From: Roseiflexaceae bacterium
GTDB lineage: Bacteria > Chloroflexota > Chloroflexia > Chloroflexales > Roseiflexaceae
Assembly (NCBI GenBank): GCA_947462525.1
Contig: CANHPK010000125.1
Coordinates: forward strand, 1 to 5,682
DNA: 5,682 nucleotides
Direction: 5' to 3'
Shown here one piece after another: positions 1 through 5,545 of the stretch (its first letter is position 1; every line of letters starts with the position of its first letter). The translations under genes were made by a program, and so were the position numbers. A model generated the notes under the pieces. That model was not told where the DNA came from. It worked only from the letters and a program-made list of their open reading frames with translations, and made no database searches.

Positions 1-2604
1 CAGGTATGATCGGTGCCCGCAGAAAGTGCTGTTACACCCACGAGCTGCGGGACGGATGCGGGCACCGATATGCCGGGTCCAACGGTGCCGATCCCCAGTT
101 GACCTTGTTCGTTGCGTCCCCAACAGACGACTTGCGTATTTTGATTGAGTGCGCAGGTATGGTTCCCGCCACTCGCAATGGCAACGGCTTGTCCGAGATC
201 AGCGACACGGAGCGGCATTCCAGAGTTCGCAGTATTTCCACTGCCGAGTTGCCCATCTTCGTTGCGTCCCCAACATGCTCCGCCACCATCTTGGAGGAGC
301 GCGCAGCTGTGTGATTGCCCCAGTGAAAGGGCGACGACATCTTGTACTGCAGCGACGACCGGCGTCGAACTGTCCTCGGTCGCCTCGTTGCCGAGTTGGC
401 CAAAATTGTTGTGCCCCCAGCATCGGACAGTGCCGTCGAGAATAATACTGCAGGCATGTGCAGAACCCGCAGCAACGCGTACAACTTCTTCATTGCTCCG
501 CACGGTCTGCGGTGCCGCAGAGGAAGTGGTGGTTCCATCACCCAATTGCCCGTATTCGTTGCTCCCCCAACAGCGCACGCTGACATACTTGAGCAGCGCA
601 CAGCTAAAATTCCCCCCTGCGACCAGAGAGAAACCGTCATCATAGCCATCAATTTGGGCGTCTACTACCGTAGAATCAGCTGTTGCGAGCTGTCCATAGC
701 GATTATCTCCCCAACAACTGGTGCTGCCTGCGACGTTCCGCGCACAGGTCGTCGAAAACCCCGCAGCCACGGATGCAATGTTGTCGGCGCGTTGTACCGG
801 TTCGAGGATGCGTGTCCGTGCGTCATCAGGAGCCACTTGCCCGTATCTGTTTTCGCCCCAACACCACAACCGTCGGGTTGTATCGACCGCACACGCATGT
901 TGGCCTCCCGCGCTTATGCTGCGTATCGTTGGGAGCCCTTGGACCCGCTGCGGCATCGGAGCGCTCCCCACCGCATTGTCATCCCCCCAGCACCAGACAG
1001 ACCCATCGATGCGAAGCGCGCAGACATACCGGTTCCCCACCGAGACTGCAGTCACATCGGTAAGGTCCGTCAAGGGCACATTTGGTGCGATCTGGCCGAT
1101 TTGTGCACCCCAACAAACAACGAGCCCATCAGCCTGCAATGCACAATTGGTCGCACCACCCGACGCGATAGCAACTACAGACTGCACTAAGTCGATACGC
1201 AAGGGGGTACTTTGCTGTATGCGAGTACCGCCAACTTGGCCGGCATGGTTGTCACCCCAACACCAGACTGACCCACTATGCTGGAGCACACAGGTATGAG
1301 CAGCTCCTGCGCTGAGTGCAATCCCTTCTGAAATACCGTCGACTGCAGTCGGAATGCGCCGATCGAGCAAATCATTTGTGCCTAATTGCCCGCTGGAGTT
1401 TGCCCCCCAACAATAGACACGCTCATCGTGACGTACCGCACAGGTATGACGTGCGCCGGTTGCAAGAGAAAGCACGCCATTGATGTCAGGCGTGATCGGA
1501 TCGGGCCGGCTCCGTACCCCAAAGTAATCTGCTACACCCAATTGGCCTTCGTACGATCTACCCCAACACCGGAGCATCCCCAATTGCCACATCCCGCAGA
1601 CGTGTCCTGCACCTGCACTCAACAGCGAACTCGCGTTCCCGAGTGCAACAGTGACATAGGCATCACTCTGTGCCGTTCGCGCACTTGCAAGCTGTCCGCT
1701 TGCGTTGTCGCCACGACAGCGCACCCTGCCTGCGCGCAAGGCAATACATTGAAACGCATCCCCGCCAGAGACATCGATGACGCCACGTTCAGTCATTGTT
1801 TGTACGCGCCCGGTATCGTCCCAACAGACAGGGTTGGCCAAGCCCGTTGCACAGACGGTACCATCGTTGCGTGCGCGCACGATGGTTGCACCTGTTGCCT
1901 GCGCTACCGGATATCCCTGTGGAGCCTGTGCAGACCAGCACCGTACATCGGCAGCTTGCACAAACGTACACAGCTGTGCAGTATTCACGATTACCTGGGC
2001 ACCGACAGGTTGTTCGATCAGTTCAATGAGTTCTGGGGTTGCAACATCACGCATCCCACCAAATGGAAGACTCCCCCAGCAGTACAACGCACCACTGACC
2101 AACCGTGCGCAGGTTGTATTGCCACCGGCAAACAGATCCGAACTCTGATCGGGGAGCGGAACAAGCTGTACTCCTGCGCTCTGATCTTGTTGCCCGGTAC
2201 CGAGTTGACCGTGATCATTGGCACCCCAGCAACGGATCGTGCCATCGTCTGCTCGGGCACACGTATGTGCGTTACCAGCCGCTATCGAAACCGTTTGGTC
2301 GAGCCCGATAACCACCTGCGGATACGACGTCGAGGTCATCGGACCAACCGCAGGTTGGCCGATTTGTCGGGTTACATTGCTCCCCCAGCACAAGACAGTT
2401 CCGGGACTCGGCACCAGCGCGCAGCTATGCCGCAACCCAACAGCGACACTCGTCACATCTTGGAGGGAAGCCACAACATTTGCGGCTCGCGAGAACGGCA
2501 GCGCTTTCCCATCGTTGCCGAAGCCAAGCTGCCCTTCATCGTTCGCACCCCAACACATCACAAGCCCTGAATACGCCACCACACAGGTGTGCGCTGCACC
2601 ACTC
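1..2604 (-). repeat. Tandem RCC1 repeat array, about 150 bp per unit
   Basis: Eighteen units are spaced by 55, 53, 50, 47, 38, 36, 50, 52, 50, 49, 41, 43, 49, 48, 50, 49 and 50 codons (N- to C-terminal, measured between CWG cysteines). Units 8-10 and 14-18 are the most regular at 48-52 residues. Units 4-7 are degenerate: CWGSLPFGG, CWSAQ, CWDDTG and CRGDNASGQL replace the canonical CWGxNxxGQLG. Units 11 and 12 are also atypical. At DNA level the array shows as recurring plus-strand words such as ccccaaca (reverse complement of the Cys-Trp-Gly codons). Units 17 and 18 share an identical 18-bp word exactly 150 bp apart (108-125 and 258-275). Confidence 0.9.
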
Positions 2605-2834
2605 CCGAGTGTGACTCGTTGTTGGGTCGATGGGGCAACGACATCTTCGGCAGGCATCGGATCTATGTCTACAAACTCATTACGTGGGGAGGCAAGTTCA
2701 TCGGGCAGTACTGCTTGACGGTCAATGACTTTTTTGACAATAACACCGACAACGGCAGATGCCGGTGCAACAATCAGCAAGACGATAAAGCCGGCAATTA
2801 TGCTGTACCAAAAGCGCAGAACAAAGCGTTGCAT
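1..2834 (-). CDS. Exported RCC1-repeat (beta-propeller) protein, C-terminus beyond the left edge
   Basis: The minus strand is open from an ATG at 2834 to the window edge: 944 complete codons, no stop, no frameshift. Residues 1-7 hold two Arg, residues 8-33 form one hydrophobic stretch, and a possible signal-peptidase site Ala-Ser-Ala lies at 25-27, so this is a signal peptide or an N-terminal membrane anchor. Residues 38-75 are an acidic, Pro-rich linker. Eighteen RCC1-type repeats follow, with a hallmark such as CWGANDEGQLG (Cys94) or CWGRNEQGQLG (Cys904), each preceded by an AGxxHTCA-like strand. CWG Cys positions are about 94, 149, 202, 252, 299, 337, 373, 423, 475, 525, 574, 615, 658, 707, 755, 805, 854 and 904. 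The window ends inside the next HTC strand, so at least 19 repeats exist. RCC1 repeats fold into seven-bladed propellers that bind proteins (eukaryotic RCC1; bacterial BLIP-II). Export and paired Cys argue for an extracellular binding or scaffold role; the partner is unknown. Family assignment is firm, function is not. Confidence 0.93.
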   Translation of the reverse strand, partial: MQRFVLRFWYSIIAGFIVLLIVAPASAVVGVIVKKVIDRQAVLPDELASPRNEFVDIDPMPAEDVVAPSTQQRVTLGSGAAHTCVVAYSGLVMCWGANDEGQLGFGNDGKALPFSRAANVVASLQDVTSVAVGLRHSCALVPSPGTVLCWGSNVTRQIGQPAVGPMTSTSYPQVVIGLDQTVSIAAGNAHTCARADDGTIRCWGANDHGQLGTGQQDQSAGVQLVPLPDQSSDLFAGGNTTCARLVSGALYCWGSLPFGGMRDVATPELIELIEQPVGAQVIVNTAQLCTFVQAADVRCWSAQAPQGYPVAQATGATIVRARNDGTVCATGLANPVCWDDTGRVQTMTERGVIDVSGGDAFQCIALRAGRVRCRGDNASGQLASARTAQSDAYVTVALGNASSLLSAGAGHVCGMWQLGMLRCWGRSYEGQLGVADYFGVRSRPDPITPDINGVLSLATGARHTCAVRHDERVYCWGANSSGQLGTNDLLDRRIPTAVDGISEGIALSAGAAHTCVLQHSGSVWCWGDNHAGQVGGTRIQQSTPLRIDLVQSVVAIASGGATNCALQADGLVVCWGAQIGQIAPNVPLTDLTDVTAVSVGNRYVCALRIDGSVWCWGDDNAVGSAPMPQRVQGLPTIRSISAGGQHACAVDTTRRLWCWGENRYGQVAPDDARTRILEPVQRADNIASVAAGFSTTCARNVAGSTSCWGDNRYGQLATADSTVVDAQIDGYDDGFSLVAGGNFSCALLKYVSVRCWGSNEYGQLGDGTTTSSAAPQTVRSNEEVVRVAAGSAHACSIILDGTVRCWGHNNFGQLGNEATEDSSTPVVAAVQDVVALSLGQSHSCALLQDGGGACWGRNEDGQLGSGNTANSGMPLRVADLGQAVAIASGGNHTCALNQNTQVVCWGRNEQGQLGIGTVGPGISVPASVPQLVGVTALSAGTDHT

Positions 2835-2845
2835 AGAGAATATCT

Positions 2846-2850
2846 ACCTC
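2846..2850 (-). promoter_or_regulatory. Shine-Dalgarno of the RCC1-repeat gene
   Basis: On the minus strand GAGGT lies 11 nt upstream of the ATG at 2834. The gap is slightly long. It supports this ATG as the start, as does the export signal that begins immediately after it. Confidence 0.55.
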
Positions 2851-2864
2851 AAAATGATGTAATC

Positions 2865-2870
2865 ATTGTA
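2865..2870 (-). promoter_or_regulatory. Possible -10 box of the RCC1-repeat gene
   Basis: TACAAT on the minus strand matches the TATAAT consensus at five of six positions and would give a short leader of about 24 nt. No good -35 hexamer is seen 16-18 bp upstream, so this is a weak candidate. Confidence 0.3.
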
Positions 2871-2993
2871 CCATCTACTACAAACCGTGGTGGTTGTGTT
2901 GCTCCGCAGTGTACCGGTCCTTTTGCCTACCCAATGCGCACTCGACACCCTCACGTGTGGCATCATCTACCAGTGCACACGACTGAATGTTTC

Positions 2994-3033
2994 GTATTCA
3001 CAAGCACGCAACTGTCACATCACAAGTGAATAC
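2994..3033. repeat. Inverted repeat, 8-bp arms, in the divergent region
   Basis: GTATTCAC at 2994-3001 is the exact reverse complement of GTGAATAC at 3026-3033, with 24 bp between. Arm starts are 32 bp apart, about three helical turns, which would suit a looping or tetrameric regulator better than a tight hairpin. The function is unknown. Confidence 0.45.
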
Positions 3034-3150
3034 ACCGATTCCTGTGCGTTTTCTCCTCCGCTGAGTTGCGTTTGCCGTGTCATGACTGCTTTGGGATACG
3101 ACAAACTCAACTGAAGAAAAGCCAATTTCTGAGAATGTATTCATTCCACG

Positions 3151-3174
3151 ATACGAAAATGTGCACCTTCGTAT
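3151..3174. repeat. Inverted repeat, 7-bp arms, with a GTGCAC palindrome inside
   Basis: ATACGAA (3151-3157) and TTCGTAT (3168-3174) are exact reverse complements around a 10-bp centre that itself contains the palindrome GTGCAC (3161-3166). The nearly concentric nesting makes an operator possible. No matching regulator is known from this window. Confidence 0.45.
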
Positions 3175-3186
3175 ATGCAAATGTGC
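3157..3186. repeat. Direct repeat AAATGTGC, 22 bp apart
   Basis: AAATGTGC occurs at 3157-3164 and 3179-3186. The 22-bp offset is about two helical turns, which would place two bound proteins on the same face of the DNA. The word is short, so chance is possible. Confidence 0.35.
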
Positions 3187-3206
3187 CATAGATGTGGTAA
3201 TGTATG

Positions 3207-3219
3207 TCAGATACTTTTT
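3207..3219 (+). promoter_or_regulatory. Motif TCAGATACTTTTT, shared with the lipoprotein leader
   Basis: This 13-bp word matches 5338-5350 (TCAGAGACTTTTT) at 12 of 13 positions. It lies 196 bp before the first permease ATG, and its partner lies 208 bp before the lipoprotein ATG. The similar distances suggest a common control element. This rests on one pair only. Confidence 0.3.
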
Positions 3220-3271
3220 GTAACGGTCATATGCGGACAAGCGGGTGCTTTGCTTACCTGCACTCAGACAA

Positions 3272-3287
3272 TTCAGGCTCGCCTGAA
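3272..3287. promoter_or_regulatory. Palindrome TTCAGGC-TC-GCCTGAA, candidate operator
   Basis: This perfect inverted repeat has 7-bp arms and a 2-bp centre, 115 bp upstream of the first permease start. Its compact symmetry is typical of a dimeric repressor site and unlike a terminator, since no T-run follows. Regulation of the permease operon is inferred from position. Confidence 0.45.
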
Positions 3288-3312
3288 CCTGCAGAAAGAA
3301 TGCGTATGACGC

Positions 3313-3330
3313 TTGTACAACGGGGTACAA
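3313..3330. repeat. Inverted repeat TTGTAC-6-GTACAA
   Basis: Exact 6-bp arms at 3313-3318 and 3325-3330 flank a 6-bp centre. It lies between the two GCTCGC-centred palindromes upstream of the permease operon. Function unknown; chance cannot be excluded. Confidence 0.35.
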
Positions 3331-3341
3331 ACAGCGCTTGT

Positions 3342-3355
3342 CACCGCTCGCGGTG
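3342..3355. promoter_or_regulatory. Palindrome CACCGC-TC-GCGGTG, candidate operator
   Basis: Exact 6-bp arms flank a 2-bp centre, ending 47 bp before the first permease start. It shares the GCTCGC core with the palindrome at 3272-3287 (centres 69 bp apart). Its inner 11 bp, CCGCTCGCGGT (3344-3354), recur at 5313-5323 in the lipoprotein leader. Confidence 0.4.
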
Positions 3356-3385
3356 TGAGCACACACAGAATCCGGCACTGTTATG

Positions 3386-3392
3386 AAAGGGA
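3386..3392 (+). promoter_or_regulatory. Ribosome binding site of the first permease gene
   Basis: AAAGGGA lies 10 nt before the ATG at 3403. It decides the start: the frame is open further upstream to a TTG at 3313, but that would add 30 non-hydrophobic residues not expected in this family. Confidence 0.6.
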
Positions 3393-3402
3393 TTGCGCCT
3401 GC

Positions 3403-4335
3403 ATGGTAATCTACATCATCTCGCGTCTAATCAGACTTGTCATCGTTTTCTTCGTGGTAACGGTTGTTGTTTTTTTACTGATGCACAACGTGCCAGGCGG
3501 ACCATGGGACGAGACGAATCGCAACCTGACCGAACAACAGCGTGCCAATATGCTGGCAAAGTTCGGGCTTGACAAACCCTTGCACGAACAATATCTCACC
3601 TGGGTTGGCAATGCCCTGAAAGGCGACTTCGGCATTTCGTACCAGTTCAAAGACACCTCCGTCATCGACGTGATTGCATCGGTATGGCCCAAAAGCATTC
3701 AACTCGGTGGGATCACCGTCCTAATCTCAATCGCATTGGGCGTATTTATGGGTATTTTGGCGGGAATCCGCCAAAATACCTGGGTGGATACTGTTGTCAC
3801 TTTTATCTCAACACTCGGCATGACGGTACCCAATTTCATTATCTCTATTTGGATGATTTTGATTTTGACCGTAAAGCTCCAATGGCTGCCCATTTCGCTG
3901 GATGCCGATCGTTGGAGCGATCCAAAGGCGTGGATAATGCCCGTCATCGCGTTGGGACTCGGGCCCATGGGTATCGCAGCTCGCTTTACACGCGGTAGTT
4001 TGACCGAAGTATTGACTGCTGATTACATACGCACAGCCCGAGCCAAAGGTTTATCAGAGACAATGGTTATCTGGCGGCACACCATGAAGAATGCGCTGAT
4101 CCCGATTATTACCGCATTGGGTCCCATGGTCCCAAATATGATCACCGGCACAATTTTTGTCGAAACGATGTTCCGCGTTAATGGAATCGGCAAATTCTTT
4201 GTGACCAGCATCACTTCACGAGATTACCCCATGATTTTGGCTTTGATGCTTATGGTTGCATCTCTATGGGGACTTTTGTACCTGCTGACTGACCTTGTCG
4301 CCACCGTGATTGACCCACGTATCAAGCTTGACTAA
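3403..4335 (+). CDS. Peptide-type ABC transporter permease, DppB/OppB family
   Basis: A 310-residue inner-membrane protein, normal length for DppB/OppB-type permeases. The first transmembrane helix spans about 9-28 (ISRLIRLVIVFFVV onward), as is typical of the family. An external segment follows, with LTEQQRANMLAKFGLDKP (42-59) and the conserved GDFGISY (74-80). Further helices lie at about 99-121, 133-157, 178-196, 235-256 and 280-303. The cytoplasmic EAA loop, which docks on the ATPase, is at about 207-234 (DYIRTARAKGL, then NALIP). The C-terminus ends with the family signature DPRI (304-307). The protein should pair with the next gene product to form the channel of an importer for di/oligopeptides or a related ligand; the sequence does not tell which. 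The next gene follows after 23 nt in the same operon. The coding sequence contains a perfect 13-bp inverted repeat at 3751-3780. Confidence 0.95.
   Translation: MVIYIISRLIRLVIVFFVVTVVVFLLMHNVPGGPWDETNRNLTEQQRANMLAKFGLDKPLHEQYLTWVGNALKGDFGISYQFKDTSVIDVIASVWPKSIQLGGITVLISIALGVFMGILAGIRQNTWVDTVVTFISTLGMTVPNFIISIWMILILTVKLQWLPISLDADRWSDPKAWIMPVIALGLGPMGIAARFTRGSLTEVLTADYIRTARAKGLSETMVIWRHTMKNALIPIITALGPMVPNMITGTIFVETMFRVNGIGKFFVTSITSRDYPMILALMLMVASLWGLLYLLTDLVATVIDPRIKLD
3751..3780 (+). repeat. Perfect intragenic stem-loop, 13-bp arms, GAAT loop
   Basis: GGTATTTTGGCGG (3751-3763) and CCGCCAAAATACC (3768-3780) are exact reverse complements around GAAT. Two G-U pairs could extend the RNA stem outward. 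It encodes residues 117-126 of the first permease, at the end of the second predicted helix and in the following loop. No T-run follows, so it is not an ordinary terminator. Its role is unknown. Confidence 0.85.
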
Positions 4336-4346
4336 TTGCAATCATC

Positions 4347-4352
4347 AAAGGA
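4347..4352 (+). promoter_or_regulatory. Ribosome binding site of the second permease gene
   Basis: AAAGGA sits 6 nt before the ATG at 4359, within the 23-nt gap after the first permease stop, and supports that start. Confidence 0.75.
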
Positions 4353-4358
4353 ACAATC

Positions 4359-5231
4359 ATGATCGGTATACCGTTAAACGAGCGCAAACCTGCCAACCTC
4401 TGGCGCGATGCTGCGATACGATTTAGCCGCAACAAATTGGCTGTTGGCGCACTTTTTGTCGTAGCAATGTTTGTCTTCATGGCGATTTTCGCTGATGTGA
4501 TTTCGCCATCGCCGTACGACAAGACCAACTTGACACAGTCCCGCAAGTTCCCGAGCTGGCAGTACCCCCTGGGAACTGACACCATCGGCCGTGACCAGCT
4601 GAGTCGTATCATTTACGGCGCACGTGTTTCACTGTCTATTGGTCTGAGCGTGCAACTCCTTGCCGTTGTTATCGGTGTTTCTATGGGCGCCGCAGCCGGG
4701 TTCTTAGGTGGCTGGGTCGATACCCTGGTCATGGGCACCATTGAAGTTTTTACCGCGATACCGCAACTCCTCTTTGCATTATTCTTACTAGCACTCTGGG
4801 GCGGTGGTATAACGAACATCATCATCGCTTTGGGCATTATTAGTTGGATCGAAATTTGTCGGCTTACGCGCGCACAGATTCTATCGCTACGCGAAAAAGA
4901 ATACATCGAATCCGCTCGTGCAATCGGCGTGACAAATGTAAACATAGCACTCAAGCACTTGTTGCCGAACGCATTGTCACCGTTGATTATTTCTTTCACG
5001 CTAGGCATCCCGGCAACGATGTTCGCTGAAGCTGGGTTGAGCTTTTTGGGTATCGGTATTAACGACCCCATGCCGAGCTGGGGCAAAATGGCTGGTCAGT
5101 CATTCGGCAATATCGAAGTGTATTGGCACCTCGGGTTGTTCCCCACGCTGATGATTGCACTTACCATGTTGAGCTTCTCCTTTGTGGGCGACGGTTTGCG
5201 TGATGCACTCGACCCACGCCTACGCAAGTAA
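4359..5231 (+). CDS. Peptide-type ABC transporter permease, DppC/OppC family
   Basis: A 290-residue inner-membrane protein, within the usual DppC/OppC range. A short cytoplasmic tail (1-25) with the family-typical FSRNKLAVGAL run (22-32) leads into the first helix (about 28-48). The hallmark YPLGTDTIGRDQLSRIIYGAR (69-89) follows, then SLSIG and helices at about 95-115, 125-147 and 150-168. The EAA loop is at about 181-207 (EYIESARAIG, then LLPNALSP). The conserved AEAGLSFLGIGINDPMPSWG (223-242) precedes the last helix (about 258-276) and the C-terminal signature GDGLRDALDPRLRK (277-290). It should heterodimerise with the upstream permease to form the translocation path of an importer. Substrate class cannot be read from the permeases. 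No ATPase gene follows; a strong terminator comes 5 bp after the stop, so the ATPases must be encoded elsewhere. Confidence 0.95.
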   Translation: MIGIPLNERKPANLWRDAAIRFSRNKLAVGALFVVAMFVFMAIFADVISPSPYDKTNLTQSRKFPSWQYPLGTDTIGRDQLSRIIYGARVSLSIGLSVQLLAVVIGVSMGAAAGFLGGWVDTLVMGTIEVFTAIPQLLFALFLLALWGGGITNIIIALGIISWIEICRLTRAQILSLREKEYIESARAIGVTNVNIALKHLLPNALSPLIISFTLGIPATMFAEAGLSFLGIGINDPMPSWGKMAGQSFGNIEVYWHLGLFPTLMIALTMLSFSFVGDGLRDALDPRLRK

Positions 5232-5236
5232 GCACC

Positions 5237-5274
5237 AAAAAAGCACCTCGTGTGTAGACACGAGGTGCTTTTTT
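5237..5274. terminator. Intrinsic terminator, probably bidirectional
   Basis: AAAAAAGCACCTCGTGT (5237-5253) pairs perfectly with 5258-5274 around a GTAG loop, giving an 11-bp GC-containing stem plus six A-T pairs. A run of six T ends the plus-strand hairpin. Because a matching A-run precedes it, it can also act on the minus strand. It starts 5 bp after the second permease stop and separates that operon from the lipoprotein gene. Confidence 0.93.
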
Positions 5275-5312
5275 GTTCTCTCGACTATATCCATGGACGA
5301 ATTGTGCGCATT

Positions 5313-5323
5313 CCGCTCGCGGT
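5313..5323. promoter_or_regulatory. Word CCGCTCGCGGT, shared with the permease upstream region
   Basis: This is an exact 11-bp copy of 3344-3354, where the word forms the core of a palindrome. Here the symmetric part is only CCGC-TC-GCGG. It could be an operator of a regulator common to both units; a chance match is possible. Confidence 0.3.
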
Positions 5324-5337
5324 ATCGTAGGTACATA

Positions 5338-5350
5338 TCAGAGACTTTTT
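5338..5350 (+). promoter_or_regulatory. Motif TCAGAGACTTTTT, shared with the permease upstream region
   Basis: It matches 3207-3219 at 12 of 13 positions and lies at a similar distance from its start codon (208 versus 196 bp). See the partner entry. Confidence 0.3.
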
Positions 5351-5389
5351 ATTCCGAAACTTATTTCTGCATTCGTTATGAAGTTGACA

Positions 5390-5429
5390 TGATACACTAG
5401 ATGAAATCTCCACAGTCTTATGTTAAAAT
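5390..5429 (+). promoter_or_regulatory. Candidate promoter elements of the lipoprotein gene
   Basis: Two alternatives are visible. ATGAAA (5401-5406) and TAAAAT (5424-5429) are separated by 17 bp and match the -35 and -10 consensus at four and five positions. TGATACACT (5390-5398) resembles an extended -10 box. A perfect TTGACA at 5384-5389 has no -10 box at normal spacing. A terminator upstream means that some promoter is needed in this region, but its exact place is uncertain. Confidence 0.35.
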
Positions 5430-5463
5430 ACCGATAACGCGGTAATTTCGGTCAATCTCTGAG

Positions 5464-5478
5464 TGTGGGCGGTCCACA
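5464..5478. repeat. Small inverted repeat TGTGG-5-CCACA in the lipoprotein leader
   Basis: Exact 5-bp arms flank GCGGT, about 70 bp before the start codon and downstream of the candidate promoter. It could be an operator or a leader hairpin; it is short enough to be chance. Confidence 0.3.
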
Positions 5479-5532
5479 TTCGGATTGATATATGACAAAG
5501 TGGCAACACAATGTCTATGGTTTTTTTACGTT

Positions 5533-5538
5533 AAGGAG
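5533..5538 (+). promoter_or_regulatory. Ribosome binding site of the lipoprotein gene
   Basis: AAGGAG lies 7 nt before the ATG at 5546, a near-ideal Shine-Dalgarno element that fixes this start and suggests strong translation. Confidence 0.85.
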
Positions 5539-5545
5539 TTCACAG

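Larger units (their letters stand above)
2835..3402. other. Divergent intergenic region, no gene recognised
   Basis: These 568 bp separate the minus-strand RCC1-repeat gene from the plus-strand permease operon and should hold the control regions of both. Short open frames exist on both strands (2866-3114 plus, 2998-3378 minus), but they use TTG or GTG starts, lack ribosome binding sites and resemble no family I know. No tRNA or known RNA fold was recognised. The region contains at least five short inverted repeats, listed separately. No convincing sigma-70 promoter pair for the permease operon was found; TTGTCA at 3338-3343 resembles a -35 box but has no partner at normal spacing. Confidence 0.7.
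5275..5545 (+). other. Leader region of the lipoprotein gene, no gene recognised
   Basis: The 271 bp between terminator and lipoprotein start contain no credible coding sequence. They hold two words shared with the permease upstream region (5313-5323 and 5338-5350), promoter-like hexamers, a small inverted repeat and a run of seven T at 5521-5527 just before the ribosome binding site. Confidence 0.65.

Noticed and set aside
32..652. Minus-strand open frame of 206 codons
   Set aside because: It is the same strand as the RCC1-repeat gene but a different frame. The repeat motif appears in the other frame, which runs from 2834 to the edge.
1386..2570. Plus-strand open frame of 394 codons, and similar ones at 342-1190, 145-645, 721-1299 and 2218-2718
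   Set aside because: They lie antisense to the continuous RCC1-repeat frame. They stay open only because the repeated Cys-Trp-Gly and Gly-Gln-Leu codons contain few stops in the opposite frames, and their translations show no family features or ribosome binding sites.
1..2834. CRISPR array or DNA-level satellite for the 150-bp periodicity
   Set aside because: The period is explained by the protein repeat. The units vary in length and sequence, conserve codons for RCC1 hallmark residues, and have no constant repeat with variable spacer structure.
2866..3114. Plus-strand open frame of 82 codons with a hydrophobic beginning
   Set aside because: TTG start, no ribosome binding site, and it overlaps the likely promoter of the RCC1-repeat gene. 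The rest of the translation resembles no family.
2998..3378. Minus-strand open frame of 126 codons in the divergent region
   Set aside because: GTG start without a Shine-Dalgarno sequence, no recognisable motif, and it spans several candidate regulatory palindromes.
3313..3402. N-terminal extension of the first permease from an upstream TTG
   Set aside because: It would add 30 polar residues including two Cys before the first helix, unlike the family, and it has no ribosome binding site. The ATG at 3403 has one.
3383..3409. Eight-codon open frame (MKGIAPAW) whose stop overlaps the first permease start
   Set aside because: A translationally coupled leader peptide was considered, but there is no ribosome binding site before its ATG, and its first codons are the Shine-Dalgarno sequence of the permease gene.
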